Positions 1 to 9,910 of a stretch of DNA of 64,000 bases are shown here, piece by piece. The stretch is from Bacteroidota bacterium (GTDB taxonomy: Bacteria; Bacteroidota; Bacteroidia; AKYH767-A; OLB10). The stretch is from NCBI GenBank assembly GCA_016713525.1, contig JADJOZ010000003.1:186001-250000 (forward strand), read 5' to 3'. A program made the position numbers and the translations under genes. Under the pieces are notes generated by a model. The model made no database searches. It saw nothing but the letters and a program-made list of their open reading frames with translations, and was not told where the DNA came from. Position 1 is the stretch's first letter; each line of letters starts with the position of its first letter.

Positions 1-2713
1 CGCCGGTGACAATTCTGCCATTTGTAAGAGTCAGTGTGCCTCCAATTAACATCCAGTCTGTGGCACCGCTATTACCTAAAGTTACAAAACCGCCGGCACC
101 ATTATTCATTAACACACTGTTAAGTGATCCACGATTAAAATAGGTCTGATTGGCAGTACCATTAAACTCTAAAGTAGTTGCAGCGGAATACACTCCATAA
201 GGAACTAAAGAATACCAAATAGTAAAGTTACCGGCAACTTTATGATAACGCCCACCGGCATTAAAACTACCACCACTATTAGATGTATTAACAATAAAGT
301 TACCACGGTTGTCAAGGTCATTGTTTAGCAACACAGTGTTACCGCCTGCCGTAGTAGGTTTTGAAACGGTAAGGTTCCACAAGGCATTGGCTCCGGTCAT
401 TGCTCCAGTCATTGATTGATTTTGTACAGCAGAATCACTTTGCATCAGAATAGTTGAATTAGCAGAAGCTAACAAAGATCCATTATTTACAAAGTTGCTG
501 CAGACCTTTAACAGTGAGTTTGCAGCCATTGAAAGTGTAGCACCAATATTAATATCAACACTTCCGCATACAGCAGTTAATCCGATAATATTTGGTTGAT
601 TTACCGGAGCTGCAGGAATAACTACATTATATACACAGTTTGGAACTGCGCAGCCTCCCCAGTTTTCTGGATTGTACCAATCGGTACTCAAACTACCAGT
701 CCACAACAAATTTCCACCTGCTGCAGGCGTATAGGCAATAGGTGCTGTAGCTGAGAAGTTTAATGTAAATCCTGAAGTACTGTTTGAGAAGTTACTGATA
801 TTCAAATAATATTCATCACCTGCTGCCACAGTAATGCGTTGCTGATAAGCACCGCCAAATCCGGGGAATGCAGGAGGTGCAGTTCCGTTAGCGGCACTGT
901 AAAGACCTGTTACACCAAGCGCACTGTAATTACATGAAACCGGAGCAGTTGATCCTAAGTTACCGCAATTAGCGGGTCCGGGGACACCAGCAGTTTTAGT
1001 TCTCCAGATGGCAAAGTCATAATCGGTTGCTGCTGTTGATGGAGGACCAGGCCAGTCGTTAGGTACAATATTAAATTCTAAAAATCCTGCACCTGAAATT
1101 GCAATTTTATACCAGTATGAACCACGTTCACCTGATGCCAAACAATTCACACCATTCGGGAAATCACAGAATGTTCCAAAGGCTTGTGGTCCGGGATTAG
1201 CAATATTAATGGAAGTTTTACAAACCGGAAATGGAGAAAGACAATCCTGTCCGGGAGTAGGAGGGAACTGATTAACACAACCAATCCCGCCATCAATAAT
1301 GTAAATGGAGAAACTTCCGGTTGTATTTCCAAAACCATCTACCATTATATAATAGGTAAATCCGGGAGAAAGTGCCGAAGCAGTAAATTCTGAGTTAGCA
1401 TATTGATTCGATCCACAAGCCGGTTGATCCTGGTTGCAGTTACGTGGAACAAGTGTATTCCCGGATCCAGCTGGAATTGTTCCTAAAACCGGACCAAATA
1501 AGGCTATTTGGGTATTCTGTAAAGTTCCTAAAACGGTTTTTACTTTTACACATCCCGATGCAGGAGCAATAAAACTAAACCATATCGAATTCATCACATT
1601 CCCGACAGCAGGTAAAAAACACGCTGGTTGTGCAGGTTCATCGGCTCCTCCGGAACAAGTATTATTTCCCGCAATAGGAATGTTAAAAGGTAAAGGTTGT
1701 GCCTGCCATGGTGCATCATTAAAGGCACCTGCGCCAAATGAATTTATAAGCAGGTTGTAGCTCACACTACTGGATGGACTACGGGAATCAATTATAATGT
1801 AATAAGTGCCGGCGGCAGGAAGTGTAACACTTCCTGAAAGTATATTAGATGTTGCAGGTCCGCCACTGCCAATACAAATTCCACCTCCGCCAGGGCAGCC
1901 CTGATAAACAGCAAAACCAATATCATTGGTGCTGGTTCCTGTTAAGGTAATACTGATACATTCAGTACCTGTAGCTGTGTAAGAGTAAACTTTATCTTCT
2001 CCGAAAGCAAATGTTCCATTGCAAATTCCCGGAGTAGCGGCTGTATAATCATTTCCCATACAAGCTGTACTTTCTCCGGCAACATTGTATGGCAATGCAG
2101 CAATACTAACCGCATTAGCACAGGTTAATCCTGTTACAGGCAGAGGGTTTGTAATTAATGTAACGTTATCTATACATCCGGGAGGATCAGTTCCTAATGA
2201 ACCATCATTCACCCAACTGAATACAATGGTTCTCGATTGTCCCGTTGCAAAACATCCAAGATTCACATTTGCCAGTTGCCATGCTGATTGTCCCTGATAT
2301 GGACCACCAACGCGATTGATAATTCCCATACGAATACCCGCAGTAACCGGTGTACCATTAGGAACTAAAAATACTTCAACGAAATCATAGTTGTTCTCAC
2401 CGAATGCTTTCCAGTTAAACTGGAGAATATTTTGTCCGGCGGGAATATTTACAGCTGCCTGATAAAAATGTGATACTCTTGCATTTCCTTTATTGTAGGC
2501 CAGCGATGTTCCACCATTATTAGAAATAAATGCTCCCCGAACCCCGGCTTGTGCACCTAATGCCCCACAGTACCAGGCATTGTTTGCATCATTTACTGTT
2601 GTCCAGTTTGTAAAACCTAATCCGGCACCAATTTCAAAATTACCATTAGTAATTTGTGCTTTTAAAGAACCCGGCAGTATCATGATTCCCATAACAAAGG
2701 AAACCAGGAACAT
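1..2713 (-). CDS. Large secreted repeat-type protein, N-terminal part (3' end outside window)
   Basis: The minus frame is open from the window edge to an ATG at 2713, giving about 904 residues with no stop. The N-terminus looks like a signal peptide ending in SLKAQ, followed by a jelly-roll-like opening (NGNFEIGAGLGFTNWTTVND). Several Cys-rich, Gly/Asn/Thr-rich beta domains follow, each with phrases such as YYIIIDSRSPSS and YYIMVDGFGN that resemble pre-peptidase C-terminal/adhesin-type domains. Near residue 670 comes LLWTGSLSTDWYNPENWGG, an opening common in Bacteroidota T9SS cargo. Such proteins normally end in a PKD/T9SS sorting domain, which lies off the window. A second ATG at about 2742 gives a basic start (MRTNLHSL) but ends in TAA just before 2713. 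A one-base error there would merge the two into a more typical signal peptide. Function unknown; surface or extracellular adhesin-like role inferred. Confidence 0.75.
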   Translation of the reverse strand, partial: MFLVSFVMGIMILPGSLKAQITNGNFEIGAGLGFTNWTTVNDANNAWYCGALGAQAGVRGAFISNNGGTSLAYNKGNARVSHFYQAAVNIPAGQNILQFNWKAFGENNYDFVEVFLVPNGTPVTAGIRMGIINRVGGPYQGQSAWQLANVNLGCFATGQSRTIVFSWVNDGSLGTDPPGCIDNVTLITNPLPVTGLTCANAVSIAALPYNVAGESTACMGNDYTAATPGICNGTFAFGEDKVYSYTATGTECISITLTGTSTNDIGFAVYQGCPGGGGICIGSGGPATSNILSGSVTLPAAGTYYIIIDSRSPSSSVSYNLLINSFGAGAFNDAPWQAQPLPFNIPIAGNNTCSGGADEPAQPACFLPAVGNVMNSIWFSFIAPASGCVKVKTVLGTLQNTQIALFGPVLGTIPAGSGNTLVPRNCNQDQPACGSNQYANSEFTASALSPGFTYYIMVDGFGNTTGSFSIYIIDGGIGCVNQFPPTPGQDCLSPFPVCKTSINIANPGPQAFGTFCDFPNGVNCLASGERGSYWYKIAISGAGFLEFNIVPNDWPGPPSTAATDYDFAIWRTKTAGVPGPANCGNLGSTAPVSCNYSALGVTGLYSAANGTAPPAFPGFGGAYQQRITVAAGDEYYLNISNFSNSTSGFTLNFSATAPIAYTPAAGGNLLWTGSLSTDWYNPENWGGCAVPNCVYNVVIPAAPVNQPNIIGLTAVCGSVDINIGATLSMAANSLLKVCSNFVNNGSLLASANSTILMQSDSAVQNQSMTGAMTGANALWNLTVSKPTTAGGNTVLLNNDLDNRGNFIVNTSNSGGSFNAGGRYHKVAGNFTIWYSLVPYGVYSAATTLEFNGTANQTYFNRGSLNSVLMNNGAGGFVTLGNSGATDWMLIGGTLTLTNGRIVTG

Positions 2714-2761
2714 TCTTAAAGTGAGTGTAAATTTGTTCTCATGTTTGCTTAGTTTTTAGGG

Positions 2762-3145
2762 TTATTCTGTTTTTGTTTTTGCAGGTGTCGCAGTATCATT
2801 CTTGGGAAGTGTTGCTTCATCAACCAAAGCTTTTACTGCTTCTTTTTCTTCAACCAATGTAAATGTTAAGTCAGGGAATAGTGTATATATCACACTGTTA
2901 TCAGCATGCAATTGTCGATCAATTCTGAAATGCAGCATATCCGATTTTTTGTAGGCAGCCACCAGTGTTAAACCATGCACACTGTTTAACTGCGTTTTAA
3001 TACTCTCCAGTGATTTGGAGATATCGAATCCGGGAGCCTTAACTATCAGGTCGGCAAATCTTTCAGTTTGCTGCGCCCTGGTCATTGTAATTCCTGCAAA
3101 GAAGATCAGGAAAAACAACACTGTACGGAGGGGGAATTTATTCAT
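2762..3145 (-). CDS. Small exported protein of unknown function
   Basis: A 127-residue protein with a clear signal peptide (basic start, hydrophobic core FFLIFFAGITMTRA, cleavage before QQ). The mature part of about 100 residues reads like a small alpha/beta fold and ends in a Thr/Lys-rich tail (DTATPAKTKTE). It contains no Cys and no recognisable catalytic motif. It lies 48 bp upstream of the large secreted protein on the same strand, so the two may be co-transcribed. A heavy-metal-associated-like small fold is possible for the GLTLVAAYKKSDMLHFRID stretch, but that is only a guess. Family not recognised. Confidence 0.6.
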   Translation of the reverse strand: MNKFPLRTVLFFLIFFAGITMTRAQQTERFADLIVKAPGFDISKSLESIKTQLNSVHGLTLVAAYKKSDMLHFRIDRQLHADNSVIYTLFPDLTFTLVEEKEAVKALVDEATLPKNDTATPAKTKTE

Positions 3146-3339
3146 GGGTTTGGTTTTGGTTTCAGATTAATTAGATGCTATTTATTGTTTTTCAGCTATG
3201 TTTATTCGCGATTGTACGTAAAACGGTTGCTGAAAGATGCCTTTTTTTTCAATTTAAAAGTACGCAAAAAAATACCTAATCGCCTCATTTTGAGGGCAAA
3301 AGTTGGTCAGTGGTAAAAAAAGTTGGGTGAAATTTACTT

Positions 3340-5090
3340 TTAGGCAGGTGAATTTGTCGAAATTCCAAGCTCTTTTAGCTGGTCCTGACTAATTGTGGAA
3401 GGAGAATCGATCATAACATCCCTGCCGGAATTGTTCTTTGGGAATGCTATGAAATCGCGAATCGATTCAGAACCTCCGAAGAGTGAACAAAGTCTGTCGA
3501 AGCCAAATGCAATGCCGCCATGTGGAGGAGCACCAAATTCAAAAGCATTCATTAAAAATCCAAATTGTTTTTGTGCCTCATCATCGGTAAATCCAAGCAA
3601 TGAAAACATTTGCTTTTGTATTTGCTTGTCATGAATACGAATAGAGCCACCACCAACTTCAACACCGTTGATAACCATATCGTAGGCATTCGCGCGTACT
3701 TTGCCCGGATTCGATTTGAGTAAATGCAGATCTTCAGGAAGTGCTGATGTGAATGGGTGATGCATAGCATGCCATCTTCCGCTTTCTTCATCCTGCTCTA
3801 GCAATGGAAAATCTAATACCCACGCGCATTTAAAAGTGTTTTTGTCTCGCAATCCCAAACGTTCTCCCATTTCAAGCCGCAGCTCCGACATCGCCTTGCG
3901 TGTTTTGGCAGATTTACCTGCTAAAACAAGTATCAGATCACCAGAATTGCTGGATGTTGCAGATGCCCATTTTTTTAATTCTTCTTCAGAAAAGAATTTG
4001 TCTACTGAAGATTTTAGTGAGCCATCGATATTATGTTTAACATAAATTAATCCCGACATACCCAGTTGAGGGCGTTTTACCCATTCAGTCAGTTCATCTA
4101 ACTGCTTGCGCGTATACTCAGAAGCACCTGTAACATTGATAGCAACTATCACTTCTGCATCATCAAAAACTTTAAATCCCTTATTTTGTACCAATGATGT
4201 CAGTTCTGCAATTCTCATGTCGAAACGCAGATCGGGTTTATCATTACCGTAATATTTCATAGCATCGGCATACGATATCCGGTCAAGTTTTGGAATGTCT
4301 GTTTGCTTAACTTCCTTGAAAAGAAATTTCACCAATCCTTCAAACATATTCAGAATATCTTCGCGTTCAATAAAACTCATTTCGCAATCGATCTGTGTAA
4401 ATTCCGGTTGCCTGTCAGCACGAAGATCTTCATCACGAAAGCACTTTACTATTTGAAAATATTTATCGAATCCTGAAACCATCAACAGCTGTTTAAAAGT
4501 TTGAGGTGACTGAGGAAGTGCATAAAATTCGCCCTGATTCATTCTTGAGGGTACTACAAAATCGCGTGCTCCTTCCGGAGTCGATTTGATCAATACAGGT
4601 GTTTCAATTTCTACAAAACCCTGCATATCGAGATACTTCCTGGTCTCCTGAGCCATTCGGTGGCGTAACAAAATACTGCTCATTACAGGTGCTCTGCGCA
4701 AATCAAGATAACGGTATTTCATTCGTAAATCATCTCCGCCATCCGTTTCTTCCTCAATGGTAAATGGGGTGTTAGAGATGCATTTAATATTTCAAATTGC
4801 GTGACATGAATTTCGATTTCACCGGTATTCATTTTTGGATTTTTATTGCTTCTTTCAGCAACATCTCCGGTTACTTTAATAACAAATTCACGTCCCAGCT
4901 GACGGGCCTGAGTGCACAAAGCTGCATTCGTTTCCATGTTAAAAATCAACTGGGTAATTCCATAGCGATCGCGTAAATCAACAAATGTTAATCCGCCCAG
5001 ATCGCGTGATTTTTGACCCCAGCCGCAAAGTGTGACTGATTGTCCGGCAAATGATAAATTCAATTCACCGCAAGTATGTGTACGAAGCAT
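3340..5090 (-). CDS. aspS: Aspartyl-tRNA synthetase (one-base frameshift in the assembly)
   Basis: Class II aspartyl-tRNA synthetase, charging tRNA-Asp in the cytoplasm. Two overlapping frames carry it. 4719-5090 holds the N-terminal OB-fold anticodon-binding domain (TLCGWGQKSRDLGGLTFVDL); 3340-4722 holds the catalytic core with motif 2 (FRDEDLRADRQPEFTQ), the bacterial GAD insertion, and motif 3 (GIAFGFDRL). The run GGGG at 4766-4769 (CCCC on the coding strand) lacks one base. Adding it restores TPPFTIEEETDGGDDLRMKY across the junction and gives 583 residues, the usual length. The gene is essential, so this is almost surely a consensus error. A TACCTTTG -7 box at 5111-5118 (minus) lies 20 bases before the ATG. 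Confidence 0.95.
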
Positions 5091-5218
5091 AATACTAAAT
5101 ATTAGGACTGCAAAGGTAGGAAAGATACTGCATTAACCCGCTAACCGGGAACCAAATCCATTTTTACATCAAAGTGAATATGTTATTTCCTGAAAGTATT
5201 GAATTTGTGCGTAATCCT

Positions 5219-6895
5219 CTAAAAACCAACTGTTAAGAGTAGAGAAGTGGTGATTTGGTCACCCTGAAACATGGAATGTGTATATACACCGTTTTCATCT
5301 TTCACATCTGCCATTTCAACCTTTGCTCTAATGGTAAAATCATTCAAAATGTCATATTGAGCCTGGAAAGCATATGCGGTTTTTTCCCAAATAAGTTTTT
5401 CCTGGAAAGGATAAGTAAAAATAACATCGAGTCCAGTCACCGGATCTATAGCATTGCGATCATCGGGGTAGTCGGGTCCTTTATTTGAATAATTATAGAT
5501 GAGGTCAACAGATAAACGTGCTATTGGCTTGAACGATACCATCAGGAACAGATCCTGAGCATTATCACGCAAATAATGGCCCATATTATATTTTGTTGTT
5601 TCAAAAGTTGTTTCAGGATTAAAATGTTTATAAGACAGAACATTATTACGTGTATACTCGGCCGTTAGAGAAACGTTTTTTATGATATTGGAAATTCTGG
5701 TTCCGGCTTTAATACTCCAGGGATTAAGTGCATTTGCTTCGAATAATCTACCAAATGAAATATCATCGAAAAAGCCGGTAACATAGAAGTGACAATGCTT
5801 CAGATTACGAACACTTAAATCGACAAACAATTGTGAATTACCAAGAGTAGAGTATGTGTGGTCAAGTGATTTGTAAAAGATAAACGGGATCAAAAAACCT
5901 GCATTAAAATCCTGTGAATAAATAATTGAATTACCAATACTGAAATGGAGGTTTTTTACCGGTTTTACTGTAATAAAATTTGCAGCCATATACTTGGGCA
6001 CATAGGCAGTAGTGGTTCCGGTTCCATAAAATTGAGTTGCTGCCGTATCAACTACTTTTGATGACAACCACCCGTGAAAATAATTTAACTCAAGCCATTT
6101 AGAAGGTTTTACCTGAAGTCTGATTTGTGCAAATGATGGTGCCCGCGATGAAAGTATATTTGCTCCATTGTAGTTGTTGCCCCAAACGTTATGATCTTTT
6201 ATAAGCCCTATATATCCCCACTTACCATTGAAGGTAATTCCTCCTCTCATCTCAGAATATTCAACAGCATCCCGGTTGGTGAAGCCATAAGTTGGATTTT
6301 TAAATCCACCACCGGTTTGTTGCGTCAGGAAGTCAGGGCCGGTAATTGCTTTACTCATGTAATTATCACGCAGATTAGCATATACACCGAGATGCTTTCC
6401 TGCATAAAACATCATCTCTGCACCATTCCAGCGATGATACACATTTCCACTGTCGTTATTCCAGAACTGAGCTCCCAGAATAGGATTGAGAGTAAACATA
6501 AACGTTGAATCACGGAAATAGAAAAGATCGACCCGTTTTTCGCGTTCTTTAAATTTGATACGGTTTGATCCGAACATTTTTTTGGTCAGGAAATCAGATT
6601 GAGAGGTCGCATCAAGTTCTTTAGAATATTCCTTCATAAAAAATTTCCATTCTTCCTGTTGCCGTTTATTTAGTGTTTCCTTTTTATTTCCAATTTCTGA
6701 AAGTTTCTCTGCAATGAAAATACGGGTATAGGGCTTAACGGTACTATTCAGTTCAATAACCTTCATATTTGCCATTTCATCGAGATAATCATAAATCTGA
6801 CTATAATCGACATGTTGAAAAACTACCTGAGCATTTGAGATTGAAATATTCGCAGCCAGTAAAAGGAATAATACTACTCGTAAATAGATTTTCAT
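5219..6895 (-). CDS. Wzi-family outer-membrane beta-barrel (capsule assembly type)
   Basis: A 558-residue protein with a signal peptide (LLLAANISISNAQ) and a long alternating hydrophobic/aromatic pattern of outer-membrane beta strands. The central part (NRDAVEYSEMRGGITF, GYIGLIKDHNVWGNN, SSRAPSFAQIRLQVKPSKWL) matches my memory of the Wzi capsule-assembly family in Bacteroidota. The C-terminus ends in a phenylalanine (TSLLLTVGF), as outer-membrane barrels do. Wzi anchors surface polysaccharide at the outer membrane. The two genes upstream on the same strand are glycosyltransferase-like, which supports a surface-glycan role. The exact substrate cannot be told. Confidence 0.75.
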   Translation of the reverse strand: MKIYLRVVLFLLLAANISISNAQVVFQHVDYSQIYDYLDEMANMKVIELNSTVKPYTRIFIAEKLSEIGNKKETLNKRQQEEWKFFMKEYSKELDATSQSDFLTKKMFGSNRIKFKEREKRVDLFYFRDSTFMFTLNPILGAQFWNNDSGNVYHRWNGAEMMFYAGKHLGVYANLRDNYMSKAITGPDFLTQQTGGGFKNPTYGFTNRDAVEYSEMRGGITFNGKWGYIGLIKDHNVWGNNYNGANILSSRAPSFAQIRLQVKPSKWLELNYFHGWLSSKVVDTAATQFYGTGTTTAYVPKYMAANFITVKPVKNLHFSIGNSIIYSQDFNAGFLIPFIFYKSLDHTYSTLGNSQLFVDLSVRNLKHCHFYVTGFFDDISFGRLFEANALNPWSIKAGTRISNIIKNVSLTAEYTRNNVLSYKHFNPETTFETTKYNMGHYLRDNAQDLFLMVSFKPIARLSVDLIYNYSNKGPDYPDDRNAIDPVTGLDVIFTYPFQEKLIWEKTAYAFQAQYDILNDFTIRAKVEMADVKDENGVYTHSMFQGDQITTSLLLTVGF

Positions 6896-7001
6896 ATACA
6901 GTATATTTGAATAGAATACTTAAAGAATGGAATGATGAACCATTGAATTTTGCAATCTCAAATATAGAAAATAGTACCGAAAGGGAGCAAAAGTCAGGAG
7001 A

Positions 7002-8069
7002 TTATTTTTTAACAGGCAATGAATTTGGGTAGTTTGCAAGTAGATTTACCATCCAGGCAGCCAGATTGATTTTCTTAGTCAATAGTACCTTGCGCTTTTC
7101 AGCCCACTCTTGCTTAAGATTGGGATTGTTTACCATTTCAGCCACTTTTGCAATAAGTCCTTCACTATTGGAAGTTTTGAAGCCATAAGTAAGTCCGAAA
7201 TTATGCTCCAGATCCTCCAGATAACTTAATTTACCTACGAAATCATTGTACCGAAGTGCAGGAGTTCCTAATACTGCTGCTTCCGCCGTCATGGTTTGAC
7301 TGTCACCAATGAGCATATCGGCAAAATATAAGGCATGATGAATGTCGGTTGCCTTTATTGCAATCCGATATGGTTCGAATTGTGGAGGTAATTCTCTTTC
7401 TGAAGTAATATAAATCTTTCCATGCGGTTCCAGAATTTGAATTAAACGTGTCGCCAGTTCATCAGTTAATCCTGTTTTTCCAACATCATGATACGCTCCA
7501 AGTTCTACGAATCGCAGAATGAAATTACGCTTTCCTTCTTCAAATATGCCTGCAACTTTTTTCCAGTCAGGAGTGAAATGATCAGGATGTAAATAAGCCA
7601 GTTCATGGTAGCTGTTGTATGCAAGTTTTTTATGATTCCATTTCCAGGCACTGGTAACATCAGGGCAAACCAAATGGGTAGCTGTTGGGCCTACAATCTT
7701 GGCAAAGGGTGCCACTATTTCATAGTCATCTTCGTTGAAAATGCATGAAGGAATACCCAGGAATTTACCAAGCACAGCGAGTTCAGCAGCGCTACCGGTT
7801 AAAATATCCGGTTTCTGTTTCCTGATAATCCTGTAAATTTTCACCATTCGCTTACCAAACTTTCGGGTAATTTTCAATGTCTTCCCGGCCTGATTTCTGG
7901 AACTGGATTCATCAACATTGATATAAGGAATCTTATCTTCGATCAGCAATCGTTCAAGTACATCTTTTGTCTTGATTAATACCACACTGTTGTCCGGTCC
8001 GAATTCACGAATTGCATTTTTGAACAGATGATAATGTGCAGGATGTCCAAGATAGAAGAGAACTTTCAT
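7002..8069 (-). CDS. DUF354 family glycosyltransferase-like protein
   Basis: A 355-residue cytoplasmic protein with the two-Rossmann (GT-B like) layout of DUF354. The start KVLFYLGHPAHYHLFKNAI is the characteristic N-terminal strand and HPAH motif. Later come DILTGSAAELAVLGKF, IFNEDDYEIVAPF, and the C-terminal nucleotide-sugar-type segment IGDSQTMTAEAAVLGTPALR. Family members are uncharacterised but sit in surface polysaccharide clusters, as here between a Wzi-like barrel and a GT4 gene. The stop of the upstream GT4 gene is 28 bp away, so co-transcription is likely. Confidence 0.8.
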   Translation of the reverse strand: MKVLFYLGHPAHYHLFKNAIREFGPDNSVVLIKTKDVLERLLIEDKIPYINVDESSSRNQAGKTLKITRKFGKRMVKIYRIIRKQKPDILTGSAAELAVLGKFLGIPSCIFNEDDYEIVAPFAKIVGPTATHLVCPDVTSAWKWNHKKLAYNSYHELAYLHPDHFTPDWKKVAGIFEEGKRNFILRFVELGAYHDVGKTGLTDELATRLIQILEPHGKIYITSERELPPQFEPYRIAIKATDIHHALYFADMLIGDSQTMTAEAAVLGTPALRYNDFVGKLSYLEDLEHNFGLTYGFKTSNSEGLIAKVAEMVNNPNLKQEWAEKRKVLLTKKINLAAWMVNLLANYPNSLPVKK

Positions 8070-8097
8070 AAAGATATAAATTGTATCAATTTCATTT

Positions 8098-9238
8098 TTA
8101 TTTTTTCAATACCGATTGAACAGCATTAAGAAATCCATTTGCTGCCAGTTCAAGGGTAACATTTTTACTCATAAACGTCCTAGCACGTTCGCCCATTAAT
8201 TTCGCTTCTTCTTTATTTTCAATCAGCCATTTAATTTTGGTAGCAACCAGTTCGCGATCTGTAAAATCAACACGAAATCCTGTTTCACCTTCCTGAATAA
8301 GGTCATAGGTTGCACCTGCATTGGGAGATGACAAACATGGAACTCCTGCAGCCATTGCTTCGTTCAGTACAAGTCCCCAGATATCGAAATCGGTCTGGAA
8401 TAATAGTCCGCTGCTTTGAGCAAAGAATGCCGGTATTTCTGCTTTTTGTTTGAAGCCATGAAAAATAACAACATCTTCAAGTTTGTTATCGCTAACAAAT
8501 TTTTTCAATGAATCAGAACTGATACCATCACCTAACACATCGAGTACAAAATCTCTTCTTTGTGCTGCTACTATTTTGACAGACTCCAGAAGCAGTTGTA
8601 CATTTTTCCTTGGTACCAGGTAGCCTAAATAAGTGAACCTCACTTTACCACTTTCAGATTTAATTGCCTTACGAATGGCTTCAGTTTTTTCAGCAAAGAA
8701 AGATGTATCAACAGTATTCCTGCCAATAAATACTTTGGATTCGGGAGCACCTATGCTGATCAGATATTTTTTGGCGAGATTGCCATAGGCCACATAAGCC
8801 GATGCACCTTTGCAAAGTATGGTTCTTTGAATCCGCCTCAACAGACTACCGGAGCGATTCCTTGTTCAATAGTACCGCTATAAATGATGTAAGGTGTTCC
8901 TTTAATAATTTGCGAAAAAATACTTTCATGGTAGCGGGAGAAAAGCCCGCCACAATAACTGCATCCGGATTTTCTCGATGCATTACTTCCCTTAGCCCTT
9001 TGTAAAGAAAATAACTCTTTTCTGCATCTTCACTGAAAGTATGAGCCTCATCTTTTAAAATTTCAAAATCATAGGATATTTCTGAAGGATCAATAGTGAA
9101 AAACCTGCGTTTGTATCCCGACGCTCCAAAAATTATTTTAAGATGAATCTCTGCAGCTGCAAAATGTTTACTGATCTCGTTGAAAAGCGGGATTCGGTAT
9201 GGGTTCGGGATATTGGTAATCAGGAGTACTTTTTTCAT
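8098..9238 (-). CDS. GT4-family glycosyltransferase (two frameshifts)
   Basis: A retaining GT-B glycosyltransferase of family 4, in pieces at 8846-9238 (N-terminal acceptor domain, start KKVLLITNIPNPYRIPLF) and 8098-8841 (C-terminal donor domain with FTYLGYLVPRKNVQLLLESV, LDVLGDG and the E-x7-E type segment GLVLNEAMAAGVPCLSSPNAG). Between them a third frame reads IIKGTPYIIYSGTIEQG, typical of the linker. One missing base in the A6 run at 8915-8920 and one missing base near 8849-8855 would join all three into about 380 residues, normal for the family. Likely an assembly error; a real pseudogene cannot be excluded. Confidence 0.8.
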
Positions 9239-9408
9239 TCTGGAAATTCACTGCTAACTGAAATTCAATTAGCGTGAAAGGCTTGCAAATTTACGCCATA
9301 TCAGCATGCATTTCTCATTTTTTAATAATTTACTCATATTCAGAATCCTTTACGCTGTGGAAAGTAATTCTCAGCCTAAAATATTGTAAATATTTAACAT
9401 TCAAATAA

Positions 9409-9720
9409 TTACATTTTCTTGCTTTGGGCTTTGAGATAAATCCAGGTGATTAATATTGCAATCAGAGTGTAAGTTACCCAAAGGCAGAAAAACATTGGAA
9501 GAGGATACCAATAAAGTTTTTCACCGGATATAAGCAGATAAATACGATCAATGACTCCCAGGGGGGCTAATGCTAAAAAACCAAATTGCTTGCTTGGGGC
9601 AGGAACAATCTCAGATTGTCCGAAAAAATGAAAAGTGAGTCCAAATGCCGCAACTGCAGAACCAATCACCAATAAAGTGATCAACCCGGTCTTCATAAAG
9701 CGATTGGCACGGTCTTGCAT
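9409..9720 (-). CDS. Small membrane protein, unknown
   Basis: A 103-residue protein with three predicted transmembrane helices: around residues 12-30 (LITLLVIGSAVAAFGLTF), 47-65 and 75-96 (PMFFCLWVTYTLIAILITWIYL). It starts basic (MQDRANRFMKTG) and ends in a lysine-rich cytosolic tail (AQSKKM). I do not recognise the family. It stands alone, with a 170-bp gap before the GT4 gene and a divergent lipoprotein gene on the other side, so context gives no clue. Confidence 0.5.
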   Translation of the reverse strand: MQDRANRFMKTGLITLLVIGSAVAAFGLTFHFFGQSEIVPAPSKQFGFLALAPLGVIDRIYLLISGEKLYWYPLPMFFCLWVTYTLIAILITWIYLKAQSKKM

Positions 9721-9910
9721 TTTAAGTCAATAGGAGGTGGTTAGATTGAAAGTTCTGCTAAAATTCGGAATTTTATTTGAAAAAGAGAAGAGATCATAAA
9801 AATTCCGGCTCAAATAGGTGAGACCCCAATATAATGGGCTGTTAATAGTTTTTTTAAGAATGCATTTCCCACCATTAATTTGAATAATTTTGCATTCTAT
9901 TCCAATCTCC

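Noticed and set aside
1184..2297. Several plus-strand ORFs at the left edge
   Set aside because: All lie opposite the continuous minus-strand frame of the large secreted protein, which has the expected composition.
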